Below, piece by piece: positions 22,601 to 34,155 of a stretch of DNA of 51,850 nucleotides. Position 1 is the stretch's first letter. The number at the start of each line of letters is the position of its first letter. The stretch is from Hemicentrotus pulcherrimus (taxonomy: Eukaryota > Echinodermata > Echinoidea > Camarodonta > Strongylocentrotidae), in the NCBI GenBank assembly GCA_003118195.1, contig BEXV01000981.1:66170-118019 (forward strand). Direction: 5' to 3'. Both the position numbers and the translations under genes were made by a program. A model generated the notes under the pieces. It was given only the letters and a program-made list of their open reading frames with translations, searched no databases and had not been told where the DNA came from.

Positions 22601-25444
22601 AAACATGTCATTTGCTTGTTTACGGACCAGACTCCAGACATCAATACGTCATTTTACAGATCCTCTATTAATCCACAATCCAGGTTTCACTGGCTTTTAC
22701 GAGCATTGCATCGAAAGCAAATGTAAGGTGAGAAGTAATTACGATTTTAAAGGGGCGAGTTGACAATAACCAAAATGGAAATATTCGATTTGAAGGCGGC
22801 CACCTGCACATTTCTTTGTTGTCAAAGGTGATTTATCGTGTCCTCCTTTCCTTTTTGTTCCTTCTGTTTGTTCTGATTATTTCGTCACCCACCCGCTACA
22901 ATCTCTCCTCTAATTCTATCTACTCCTATTTTTCTATTTGCTTTTTCGTCGATGTTTTTTTTTCCTGCGGTCTCATTGTCGATATTTCTACCCTTTTTTT
23001 CTCCTATCATTTTTTACAATACTTAAGTCATAATTATTACTTTTTATTTTACCTACGTGTGTGATCGAGTATTGCATGAATTAGTTGGAAAGAAAATATT
23101 TTTGGAATGAATTTAGAGAAAAAAAGATCATGGCTGAATATGTCAAAATGAAAAGTTGTTGAATTAGGGCTTCGGCTTAGCACGAGAAAAACAGGATTAA
23201 AAAATTCTTCAGTAAGAGAAACGCGTCATTAGAGGTTTCTTTCCTTCTAAGGCGGTTTATAAAACACTTTAATTATTTTGCTTCAAAGCCCTAACAAATT
23301 GAATTGTAATTTGTATTTAGATGGCTGAAGAGGATATTGAGTAAAGATTACAATGTACAGAAGGAGAAAAAAAAACGAAGGGACCTAGATATTTAGTTTG
23401 GGGGCATGTAAGGTGAATCGAAATAGCTCAGAAGACATGCAGTGAAGCGTGGTTTGTATATTGTTATTCATAAAGTAATAATCGCACTAGCTTTAAAAGT
23501 TTGGCACTTAATTCTACTTTTGTCAGCGCTTTGCTTTGTTATTATCGATTATCATGCATAGCACTAAGAACTTAAACATTGAGAAAAGAGAGGCGTTAAC
23601 AAAATATAGGTTTAGGGGCATATGTTATTGAATCGGAACAGTAAGTGTAAGAGACTGTGTTTTCACTGCTTTTGGCCTTCATAACCTACAAGAATCATAT
23701 GTCGCCCATGTCCTTCCACTCTCCAAATTATATTTATCATATTGCTGATAATTCGTTCAAATTGCCCGTTAACCGGTTACCGTCACCGTCAATTTGTCAA
23801 TGGGGCTGACTTCAAATGTTCGGCTTGATGTCACAATTCTGCAGTTGAAAGGGACAGGAATGAATGGATAATTGCTGTAAATGGTTACTGAATTACTGTA
23901 TCAACGTGCAGTGGCGTAGCGTATGTTTCCATTGAAAGGGCACTGGCACCATTCGATAAAATACGAACAAAGTCAACAAGGCCACCCGTCGACAGGGGGA
24001 TGTGCAAGAAACGAAAGAAGCGAAACCTTCCAAACTGATCTCTTCATAGTATGCTTATTACATTTCCACCAAAGATACAAGGGAACAGTCTTCATTCCTG
24101 TCTTTATCCTCGTTTCGTGTTCCTATCTATACTGGGCATTGGATTTTGTATTACACTTCATTTTTTATTATTATTATTTTTATTTTTTTTTTTGTCGTTA
24201 GGTAACGATTTGAACATATTTAAGAAAGGTATTATGATAAACGAAACAAGTATATTTCTTAGAACTGAGCTCATGACCTGTATTTTTTTCTTCTTCTTCA
24301 AATCTTTCAATGAATTTATTTCCATAAAATACGTTATCAGTAATCTCATCCCCCTCCTCATCCTCGCCTTCCCCAAACCCCAGAATTCACACCATGGTTT
24401 CTTTCCGTTCTCAAACGGACACCGGATCCCCAATACGCTTAATCCAAAATCGATGAAACCAACAGATACCTGTTAACTTTTGCATGTGGAACAACATCGC
24501 CTCTGCAAACATGACGAACACGTGGAGCTATAAATCAACACAGGCCACCAGAAGGACAAGCATGATACACACAAAGAGACAATCTTGACCCATTTCCTGG
24601 TATGGCGCCGATTTTCCCTGGTGCGGCGTGACTCGCGTGAAGCCTCGAAGAGTTTCAGGTGGATGGGGATCGATAGCGCGTGTGCTCAGGGGGTACTTAA
24701 TCTCCCATTCTAGAATATTGGATCACTACGAGCCGCTGATTTATAACCGCTGTTTCCCCCTCAGTACGTTCACACATAGACCCCCAAGGCTTCATCAACA
24801 TAGTGAGCTTCAAGCGCGACGTATTTCAAACAAATTCCTTTCGTTTTAGGTCACATTTACCACGCTTTTTAACTAAAAGTTTGACTTGTCCACCCTCCTA
24901 AATCTGCTTACGTCATGAAGGCTTGTTTTCAGAGAACTGATAAGGCGAAAAAACAGAGGTACATTCGATTTAGGTCACAGATATTTGGGATGTCCGTCCC
25001 GATTACGTGCATAGCATCCTCGATCTTAAAGGCTAAGAAAATAGTCGAGCTCTTTTCTCGGTTTCTTGATCTTTATGATGGAAGTGTGGTAACCTTTTGT
25101 TTAATGTACGCTCCAGTTTGAGATTAATCATGCTTCCTTGGAGAATTTGATTTGTTTATCACGTACATGCCTAATGACTCTGAATTTCTGTCTCGTTTTA
25201 CGAACGCTGAACTTTTGTTTCGATCAGGGAAATACCAAAGGCCAACGTTCAGAGACAGCGTAGTTCATTTAATATGGCTCAAATATATATGGCTTAACTT
25301 CTATGTCATTGTGTTAGAATAAGGAAATGTGTGTAGTTGGTAATTAGTTTGAAACACAGACTTGGTTATTGGTCATGACATGAAGCGGTTCTTTCATATC
25401 TACTGTAGATTGTTACATATTTCAACCCATAACAAAATGTATGA
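19642..25444. other. No gene seen
   Basis: AT-rich. Frames at 21047-21322 and 21327-21554 (plus) are the longest ordinary-composition ones but show no domain or splice context. TTTTATT-rich low complexity lies near 24165-24195. Confidence 0.45.
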
Positions 25445-25843
25445 GGTAACTTTGCCTTTGGTTCTTGACAAAATCCTGGATCTAGCTCATGCTGCAATCA
25501 TAATTATAAACCTTTAAGCCAGAAAAGAATCCCATGACTTTTACAAGCCAATCGCATGTTAGATTATCAAGATATTTATGATTGGAATTCAACATTTCAG
25601 AAACCGTTCTCCCGACGTTCTTGATCAGGTTTTGTTATAAAACTACAGTTTATTGGGGAAATGAGTATGGTAACACTGTTCACTCAAAGATTTTTATTTT
25701 TTTGAAGCACTTCATGAATATTGTGAATCGCAATTTGTTTAGGGCTTCAATATGACACCACGTCAGAGACAGTCATAACACGTAGGGACGTGCATCTCAG
25801 ATGTGTAAAACTGGAAACATTGTTAAACGATGCCTTTAAGCTT
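25445..25843 (-). repeat. Dispersed repeat A, copy 2 (inverted)
   Basis: Reverse-complement partner of 1690-2035, colinear over about 350-400 bases with small indels; it contains the block TGGGGAAATGAGTATGGTAA. Terminal structure and target duplications are not visible. It could be a transposon fragment or an old dispersed duplication. Confidence 0.6.
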
Positions 25844-26333
25844 CCTTGATAATTGGGTACTATAGAAAAGACACTCGGACTTCGTTTATAACTTAAGTTC
25901 CTTTAGAAAACTCTTTTTGTAATCGCTTGTGGTCAGTTGTATTCGGGGAGGAAAGAACAAAAGAAATAACATTTTGGGCGCATCCTCTGGTGTGTATCGT
26001 TACTGAGTGTAATGTTTATGGAGCCACGGAACCCAATCATCTCGATTATCTCGATGTAGTACATCTTGTCTTTGTGGGGAATGTTATAATGGTGGATGGG
26101 GAATGGCAGCGCAAGTCAGGTGCAACAAGAGATGGAATCGGTTTCATATTTGACATTATTTTCGCCACACTCCATAATTATTATAGAGGGCTAAAAAGAA
26201 AAGGCTCTTAGTAGCTTTACATCTTGATCTCTGTATGCAGTCCAAAAAAACTTTAATGTATAGAGCAACGATTCCAATAACTCGTGGGCTGATTATAGGA
26301 TGGCTTTAATCAACATTCTATTTAGTTCTATTT

Positions 26334-27207
26334 AAAGACATTGAAGACAGGTGGACTTCTATGTGGGACGGGGCATGTTTTTATAGCCACAGATCTACTC
26401 ACAGCTCTGGATTACTTATTTTGATCGAGACTTCTGTTGATTTTAAACTCATAAACATAAAGAGCAAGACGAAAGTAGACGTTGTATATTCATAGACTGT
26501 GAAATTCAAGGGTCTTGAATGGTGTGAGGTAACGTATATTTTCCGACGAGGGATAAAGAGAAAAAAACAAATAGAAATCCTCCAGGTACTATATAAAAGT
26601 TTGAACCAGATAAATAGGAGTAATAACTATGTTTTAATAGGGGGAGATTTTAATTTGATTAGAACTAACGAGTTAGATTACAATGGAAAGGTAAAACATA
26701 GCTCTCAAAAAGATTTTGTACGGAAGTGAGCGCTTTAATGGAAAAGTTACATTTATCAGACATATGGAGAGAAAGAAACCCCATTAAAAAAACAATTTAC
26801 TTTCACCAAAATTAATCCATTTATGCAAAGTCGATTAGATCATTGGCTCATATCAGAAGATTTTGAAGGGCTGGTTATTAGGTGCGATATAATATCTTTT
26901 TTTAGCACCCGACCACTCAGCAATTTTTCTGTTTCTCTACGATAAAACGGAAACGAATTTGGAAAATGAGAATGGATCTTATTGGAAATTTAACAATAGT
27001 CTTTGTGCAAACGTAAAAAAAGAAGAAAACAATTGAAAGAGAGATATAAAGCTAGAAATTAAAGGTTGGTGAGTGCTCTGAGACTATATAGAAATGAAAA
27101 TGATGAGCTTTACACAAGCCTTTTCAAAGAGATCAGCCATAGATCGAAGAGAGAAAAGAGAATTTCTTAACAATAAGATACAAAGTAAGATAGTCATCAT
27201 AAAGTAA
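26334..27207 (+). pseudogene. Decayed LINE endonuclease domain (L1/Tx1-like)
   Basis: Relic of ORF2 of a non-LTR retrotransposon, covering most of the apurinic-type endonuclease domain and the start of the linker to the reverse transcriptase. In order: WTSMWDGACFYSHRSTHSSG near 26352; GGDFNLIRTNELDY near 26640, the catalytic Asp/Asn motif; SRLDHWLIS near 26830; APDHSAI near 26907, the catalytic Asp-His pair; and GSYWKFNNSL near 26975. The order and spacing match the family. An in-frame TAG at 26494-26496, a TGA at 26727-26729 and at least two frameshifts show it is dead. No RT domain follows; similarity fades near 27207. Confidence 0.8.
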
Positions 27208-27503
27208 AAATGCATGCAATTTGTGTAGGTGATCCGTTACACTTTGGTTGAGCTACAGCCTACGGGACACAAATCGTTTTTAATTTGAGCAAGAACCTTG
27301 TATCACTTCTTTCTTACTTTCTTAGAAATTGATGATAATGATATCAAAATATTTTTTTACCTGCAAACACGGGGATAAGACCTCGAAATCCCCATTCCCT
27401 CAGCGTTTGCGCGACACCAACCTTTTTATTTATTTATATTTTTTGCACGCATATATTGCACGTGTATTGTATATGTCGACCAATTGCGAAAGGGGGTATC
27501 TAC

Positions 27504-28181
27504 CTGAGCGGCGAATGATTGCGAACATAGCGAACTTAGGGCCTCGCCAGGGTTCATAAAAGGTTGCAAAAGTTTGCAAGAAAGTTCGCAAACAATTTTC
27601 ATTGTCGCAAACAGTTTTTCTTGTTGCAAAGAAATGTTGAACATGTTCACATTTATTTGTCCGCAAACAGTTGTAAGCGTTTGCAAATCAGTCGTTAGCC
27701 TTTGAAAACGTTTCGGTTTAAAAAGACATATAAATATACATGATTCAAAGGTCAAAGGACCAAAACTGCTCATGTTTACAAATTATACAAAACGGTTATA
27801 CATAAAGTAAATATACAAAAGTAAGCCAAACGAAAGGTATGACAAGTACAATACGGTACTAAAGATGACATAAATAATACGATCCCATTAATACAATAAC
27901 TACCATTGAGTACCAGCAGTTAGCAAAAGGTCCCAAATATTCACCAATAGTGGCAAAAGATTAGCAAATAGTTGCTAATCTTTACCAAAAAAAACTGTCG
28001 CTAACATGTGCATACAGTCGCTAAAAGTCGCTAACTGCCTTTAGCAAACATTTTCGCAAGCATTCGCTCAAATGTTGCTAATTGTGGCTAAACATCACTA
28101 AAAGACGCTGACTTTCGCCAACATTCGTCAAAAAACCTGGCGAGTCCGAGTTTGCAACGTTCGTTAGCATTTACCGCTCAG
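27504..28181. mobile_element. Non-autonomous TIR element, copy 2 (inverted relative to copy 1)
   Basis: Begins CTGAGCGGCGAATG and ends in the complement of CTGAGCGGTAAATGC. Its first roughly 200 bases align with the reverse complement of the right half of the element at 13698-14252. Shared blocks include TTGCAAGAAAGTTCGCAAAC and TTGTCGCAAACAGTTTTTCT. It is longer (678 versus 555 bp) because of a central AT-rich stretch at about 27720-27900 without the GCGAA-type motifs. No transposase is seen. Confidence 0.72.
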
Positions 28182-29530
28182 TAATATACTACTCCCTGAA
28201 AGGGGATCTCACTGAGCTGCTGGAAGCAAATATTTTTAAGAAAGTTTATTTTTATTGGCCATTCAAAATTAAAAATGGCCTAAATTCCACATTTATTCTG
28301 CGATTCGTGTAATTAATTTGTAATTGTCCACAAATGCAATTATGGTGTATTTATTTTTTGAGTTTCTTTTTCATGCTATCTCAGCGTTGTTTATCGCAAA
28401 AGTCAGAAAGGAACCTTTCCAAATCCCAAATATATAAAAGGACACGATTGGCTGCACTTCGAGTGATTTGAATCTTGTTAAACAAACATTAGGCACACAA
28501 TGTCCAGCGAAACACTCGAATTGGTGCATTTTAATACGTTTGTGAAAGCTCTACGTAGGTTTTCACCATTGTATACTCTTTGCAAGCCATCTAATAGCCG
28601 GTCAATTAACAAAATATTTGACGGGCTAAGGCCAAATGGCAGCATGGCAGCATGGTTTAAAATGTATCTACATTATTTCTAATGCTTGAAAGTTTGTGGT
28701 TGATCTACTCTTAAAAAAACGATTTTAATGGATACTATCCTGGAGCACTTCTTTGCGAAGGGTTCATTATTTTTTGTCTCAATTTCGTTCAATTTATTGA
28801 CCATGAACCTGAAGGGGGTTGTCCATTTTCACAAAATAAACAAGCAAACAATTTTTAAGTGCAATTTGTTTGCTTTCTCATTAAAAGGTTTGAAGGTACC
28901 TCGAGGAAAGTTTAGTATTAATTGTTAATTAGCGGCCAGGTAGCGCAAGCCAATCATCCGCATTTTGTAATTAAGGATGGGAAGTGGGTGTGAGAAAAAT
29001 ATTGCTCTTCATTTTTTTTTCAATCACGGAGTCGCGGCATTGAGTGTGCTTACGTCTTATGCCATACCGCCTATGGTAAAGTAAATATATATACTGTAAA
29101 ATAGGGGGCAAAAGGAGGAGAGAAAATTTCAGACTTCATGAAAGATCAAGTTGTGGGGACTAGTTTGTATGGTTTTATCTGAAAGAAGTTACTGTTAGTA
29201 ACTATTATGCTATCAATGCTAATAAAGGATAAATGAATATAACTTTGTATTTTAGACTTAAGCTGCTGTAACTCAGTATGTAACATTTTCCTTGTATTTT
29301 CAACGGAATTTTTTTTTTGGTCGAACAAAATGATAAGAAAAACACAATTTAGCAAGTTAAGGAGAAACCGGAAATTCTCTACCCTATCCCTCAAAGACTC
29401 GAGGGATACAAAAAGCCAGTTTTAACTTGTTTTTATTAAAAGAAAAACGTTCTTTAGCGGGTAAATAGAGAAGAGGGTTTCGATAAGTTTCGTTTCCTTA
29501 ACTCCATCTACATTTACCCGCGATGCTAAC
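28182..29530. other. No gene seen
   Basis: AT-rich DNA between the TIR element and the candidate exon at 29531-29701. Frames at 28500-28682 and 28728-28928 are unremarkable. Confidence 0.5.
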
Positions 29531-29701
29531 CGTAATCGAGTAGACCCTCCTTTCTCAAAATAAGCTTCAACAGCCCTTGAGCACGCTTCGTCGACTGAAT
29601 CAACACGAGATTCATCTCTCGGCCAATCTCGATACCATGCACGACCTCGGTAAATTGATGACGTGCTGCTGCGGAGGGCGTCGCGTTCCCAACAGACGTC
29701 C
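29531..29701 (-). CDS. Candidate minus-strand exon, product unknown
   Basis: A GC- and CpG-richer island in AT-rich DNA. On the minus strand a good acceptor (catctgttttag) opens a stop-free frame of 56 codons plus three split-codon bases. It closes at a weaker donor, TACG|gttagc. The length, 171 bp, is a multiple of three with phase 1 at both ends, a symmetric exon. The peptide looks structured and amphipathic: HQFTEVVHGIEIGREMNLVL followed by IQSTKRAQGLLKLILRKEGL. I do not recognise a family. The plus strand is also open for about 52 codons here, so strand choice rests on the splice sites and peptide character. No neighbouring exon of the same gene was found. Confidence 0.35.
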
Positions 29702-30639
29702 CTAAAACAGATGCGCGACCGGCTTTTTAGGCATTTTTTAGAAAGAGGGCGAGTTCAAGTTTGTACCATTCTTTTGGAATACTCGAGTCCATTTCAGCGC
29801 GTTAGTGGCGAAACAATAAACCCGAAGTAAAACTTTGTGAAGGAAAGTTGAAGTCCGTCACAGGCGGCATGAATACCCTAGAATCAGAAGAGGAACTTTT
29901 TCAAATTTGTTTTGGCGTAGATTTTTAAAGACTTATGCCACAATGAATTCGTTGAATAATATATGAATTTATTCAGAGTTTGAAAAACAGGAAAGATGTG
30001 AAATCACATAAATCATTACCAAAAAGAATTTGATGGTGGATATTAATGACCAATTATTCTCGGGCTTATTGATAGCCATACTGACGTAGGTTGATATTAT
30101 TTCCGGTAATAAATCATGCATCTCTGTAAAATAAATGCAATCTCGTGAATAAATGACGTTGTAATGGCTTTCGGGTATCATTGACTGTTATTGATTTTAC
30201 CAAGTTGTGTAAATTGATTAAACATCGTAGAGGAAATTTTTGAGACACTCTCAAATTTGCGATTCCTTTCCCTTTGAGACTCATTGAACGCAAAAACAAT
30301 TATGACATTACCGAAAAAAGGCTGAATAAAGTCCTTTTTGTGCACAATACTTTTTTCCTCTTCTTTTCAAAGATATGTTGAACAAGAAAAAGAAAATGCG
30401 GGGAAAGGGAGCCACAATAGGGAGTAGCAAAATGATCGAGATGATTGAAGAGACATTTTAAGGGATGGAGAGAACTAAGGTATTGAAGTTCAAGTTCACC
30501 CGATTGATCAACAGGATGTTAAAGTTTGAAGTGAGGAGGGAAATTCGGGAAGGGAAGGGACATTTTTGTTACTGTATATCGTATTTGTGGGCTTGCCAAG
30601 GACTGACAATCACTATGCTGACGTAGAAAATTGAGAAGG

Positions 30640-30900
30640 GCGGTGTGAGAGAAGCAGGTGGGAGATTCAGAGGGACAGAGAGAGAGGGGGAGAATGTACG
30701 TGTGAGGGAGAAAAGTGCAAAGAGAGAGTACGGGTTAAGGAAGTGGGGGAAAAAGAAAGGAGAGAGAGAGAGAGAAAGATTGGGTCAAAGAGAGGGATGG
30801 ATACTTATAAGATAGATCGATAGAGGAAGTAGCATCATCATCAGCATGGTGAGAGAGATAGAGAGAGCGAGAGAATCAGAGACAGAACGAGACAAAAAAT
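30640..30900. repeat. GA-rich tract
   Basis: Purine tract with several GAGAGA runs (30670, 30758, 30850). No gene. Confidence 0.85.
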
Positions 30901-31289
30901 ATGAAGAGTTACTTAGTCTGCTCTTGACAGGCGTATTCAACGATATTATGAACAAGTGAACACTGACGCTCGAAGCGCCCCAGCCTTTTTCATTTATAAA
31001 TGGCAAACATAAATTTATTTTTGTGTGCCTGCTTCGATTGATACATTTTGGAGAAAAGATCAAGGCGTGGTCATAAACTTTCCGACCTTCTTACTGATCT
31101 CCTCTCCCGTTGTCCTCCCTTACATATTCCCCTTCCTTCTCTTGAAATTTTATTTCTTTTAACAGTTGATTTTCACTTTGTTTTGATTGTGCACTCGTAG
31201 CATTTTCATGCAGGTCGTTAAGATAATGATGAACCATATTCTAAATCAATCTATTTGATTTGATTCCTTATTTTTCTCCACGTCATCGA

Positions 31290-31630
31290 CATACTACTTT
31301 TCTTGCTCTTTCCTCCTCGTCATTCTCCTACTGATCTTTTTGTTCGTGTCCTATCCTCCTCCTCTTCTCTTTACACCTCAAACCCAATCTCTTCCTCTTT
31401 CTCCACTCCTTCCCTTCGTTTCTTCTTCCTGCTCTCCTTCCCTATCTTTTCGTCTTTTTTTTTTCTTCTCCAGGTATTCTCATCGCCTTTGTTTTTTGTC
31501 CTCATTTTTCTTCTCTACGCATTCCATCTAACATTCCTCATTCATCCCAACTCCTCGTCTTCATTCTAATCCTCCAATGCCCTCCCCTCATCCTCCCCCT
31601 GTTCCTTTTCTTCTTCTTTCATTCTTCCAT
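31290..31630. repeat. CT-rich tract
   Basis: Pyrimidine-rich, imperfect tract. Frames across it (Ser/Leu/Phe only) are compositional. Confidence 0.85.
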
Positions 31631-33540
31631 TGTTCACTTAGCTTGAGAGTAATCAAAAGTCAAACGTGAGGAACCTGTTTGCCCAATATTCTCTTTATCT
31701 GAATCCAATACGCATTGCCAACATCATTTGAACAACACAAGACATCTCCTTAGTATCAACTCTATATTGTCCTTCTAAATGTGGGTTGGAATTTATATGA
31801 TTAAGTTAAATAAGGAGTTGAATTGGACCGTCTTAGCCTGTATCCTGCCCTCCATCTTATCTTCCCTTCCAGATGACCTTTGTTCCAATCGTTTGACTTA
31901 TTTGACCAACCTGGTATATGATCAAAGGTACCGACCATGCATGATTGTAGTTTGATTAATGTCTGGGTAGTTTTTCTCATGCCATAGGTTCCTCAGGGGC
32001 AGTCGAACCCGGATAATAGTAAGTTGCTCTAAAGTGGTGTAGAAAATCACAGAAATCGATTGGCGAAACTTTAAACAAAAAGAGAAAACAAATGGAATGA
32101 ATGTTTAAAAACTGTGAAATGTCTGGAAACGTAAATGGCGAATTGTTTTTTTCAACTCTGACCTTGTAAACATACGGGACAGGCATCCAATGATGCATAT
32201 TTATGACAAAAGATTGTCACTTCCTCTTTTCGTCGATGTAGATATCTCAAATTTGCCAAATAATTATTTATCCGCTTTGGAACCGAATGGTTAAAAAGTG
32301 TTAGATATTCTGCCTTTGGAAATTAACGATATGTTTCTTTTTGTTATAAAATTCGACACGTGGGATAAACATATTTTATTCCCATTCGCCATTACCATGT
32401 TATTAAAATTTCCTCCATCATAGAATGGTATATATGGATTACCGAAGTAATACATGTACATGTCATGATTTATATGTGTTTTACACAAATTGCATATTGA
32501 ATGAGTCCCGATTGGCTGATGATGATAGTGTGAAAGCCCACCAACGCATCAATCTTTCATTCTTAAGGCGCGGATGTACAATTAGCGGTATTAATCCAAA
32601 TGGGCGTCATTAAGTACTCCAACAGTAGGAACCTTTGATTATTAGTAGATCATTTACCCAGATTAAAGTGGTCCTCCAAGTTTGTTTTACATTAAACAGA
32701 CAGTCATGAGTACCTGCCGTGCCACTTGTTCAGCAAGTTTTTGCCGGTTGCCGTGGTGTCCTAATTGTTTGTTTGTCTTTACTTTCCTTTTCTTTGTTTG
32801 TTTTTACTTTTTCAAAAATATAAGAAGATCGTTATAGAGATCATCATGATCATGAACTTTAGAAGACAATCTCACTTTTGGGCGAACACAGCAGCCCCCC
32901 CCCCCTCACCCAAAACACTTGTGTTCCTTCTTCTTTTCTTCCCCAAGATATTATTTCCTGTTTATTAACCAAGTTGAATTCAATGTTTCTGTATTTCTAG
33001 CCTTTCATCAAACATACAAACATGCATGTACATGCACGTATGCCATGCAGGGTCGTATTGAACCTGTTGAATAAATTTTGAACATAATAGATACACCTTT
33101 AACAGTTCAAGCAATCAACTCAAAGAAAATTTCCGTGGACTTCTAGCTTGTCTTTAAAATTCATCCTGGTATTTTTTAATCTTTGATTTAAACACTTGAC
33201 ATTTAGAAAATGTGGTGCATTAGGCGATTAAAATGATGACAAGGGTTGCTTTTCTGAATTCGTTTCCGTAATCTGCTTTCTTACGATCGTGTTTAGAATG
33301 ATAAGAAACGTTTTGAAAGATTTTATGACTTTTTTCCTTCATTTTCTGGTAGCTTGGAAAGAGATAATGTTCATTTCCCAATCAATATTTATCCTTTTCA
33401 CTCTCATAATGGCGTCATCAATGGCATACTCTATGACTATGGCTGACTATGACAAACGCTTACAAAAACAAAGTTGAAGACCACCTCCCTTGGGATTTCT
33501 CGGTCGTGTACGCTGATTGATCTTTCTTCGTTTACTGTCA

Positions 33541-33795
33541 AAATACAGTCATACGAGCAGCAGGCGAGGTGTCATGATTTATAAGTGAATCGCTCGACTG
33601 AAGAAATATTTTCATTTGCAGCGACCATAAAAGCACCAGTCCCATGTAACCGATGATGATAGCTGTAACCATGAACTCGGATTCTTGAAGTTTATCCGGA
33701 AAAAGGTATTGGATATGAACCCGGTCCGAGCAAATTGGTGGCGGTGATCCAGGACCCCAAATCGGTGGGCAACACAGATATTCAATACCATTTCT
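33541..33795 (-). CDS. Candidate minus-strand exon with one membrane segment, product unknown
   Basis: On the minus strand a frame is open from 33807 to a TGA at 33540-33538; an AG acceptor (aaatcttttag) would start the exon near 33795. The peptide begins with a Cys/Pro-rich stretch (YLCCPPIWGPGSPPPICSDR), then a hydrophilic linker, one clear hydrophobic segment (FMVTAIIIGYMGLVLLW) and a Ser/Thr-rich end. This resembles an extracellular or lumenal part joined to a transmembrane helix. The acceptor tract is weak and no strong donor is visible. It may be a terminal exon, a decayed gene piece or chance. The repeat copy at 33815-34155 begins only about 20 bases from its upstream end. I do not recognise the family. 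Confidence 0.25.
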
Positions 33796-33814
33796 AAAAG
33801 ATTTCACTCATGAA

Positions 33815-34155
33815 ACCAAATGTCATAGTATAGATCTTTGGCTGCTATGAGAGGCATCGCTGTTTTCATAGCCTCAAGGGGTCATAGCAGGATGTAACGT
33901 CCCCAAGAGCTAGCATAGAAACAGCTTTACCTTGAATATTAAAGCAGTCTATAAATCTTTTATATACGTAATTCACTAAAAAAAAAATCTACAAAGAATT
34001 CTTATCTTATCCTTCTTGAGTAAAGAATGGTTAAAACATCACAGAATATCTGAGAAAATCACGACTCTATTTTCGACTATTCAAATGACTAGATTTATAC
34101 AACATACTAAAGAGAGGTATATAACTCTGATTAAAATTGTTGTCACGGGTAATAA
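33815..34155 (+). repeat. Dispersed repeat B, copy 2
   Basis: Direct-orientation partner of 2305-2835, with blocks at about 33815-34050 and 34070-34155. Diagnostic shared words are CAAGGGGTCATAGCAGGAT, TTGAATATTAAAGCAG and ACTAAAGAGAGGTATA. Confidence 0.6.

Noticed and set aside
24628..24849. 73-codon plus-strand frame in a GC-richer patch
   Set aside because: No recognisable family and no convincing splice sites.
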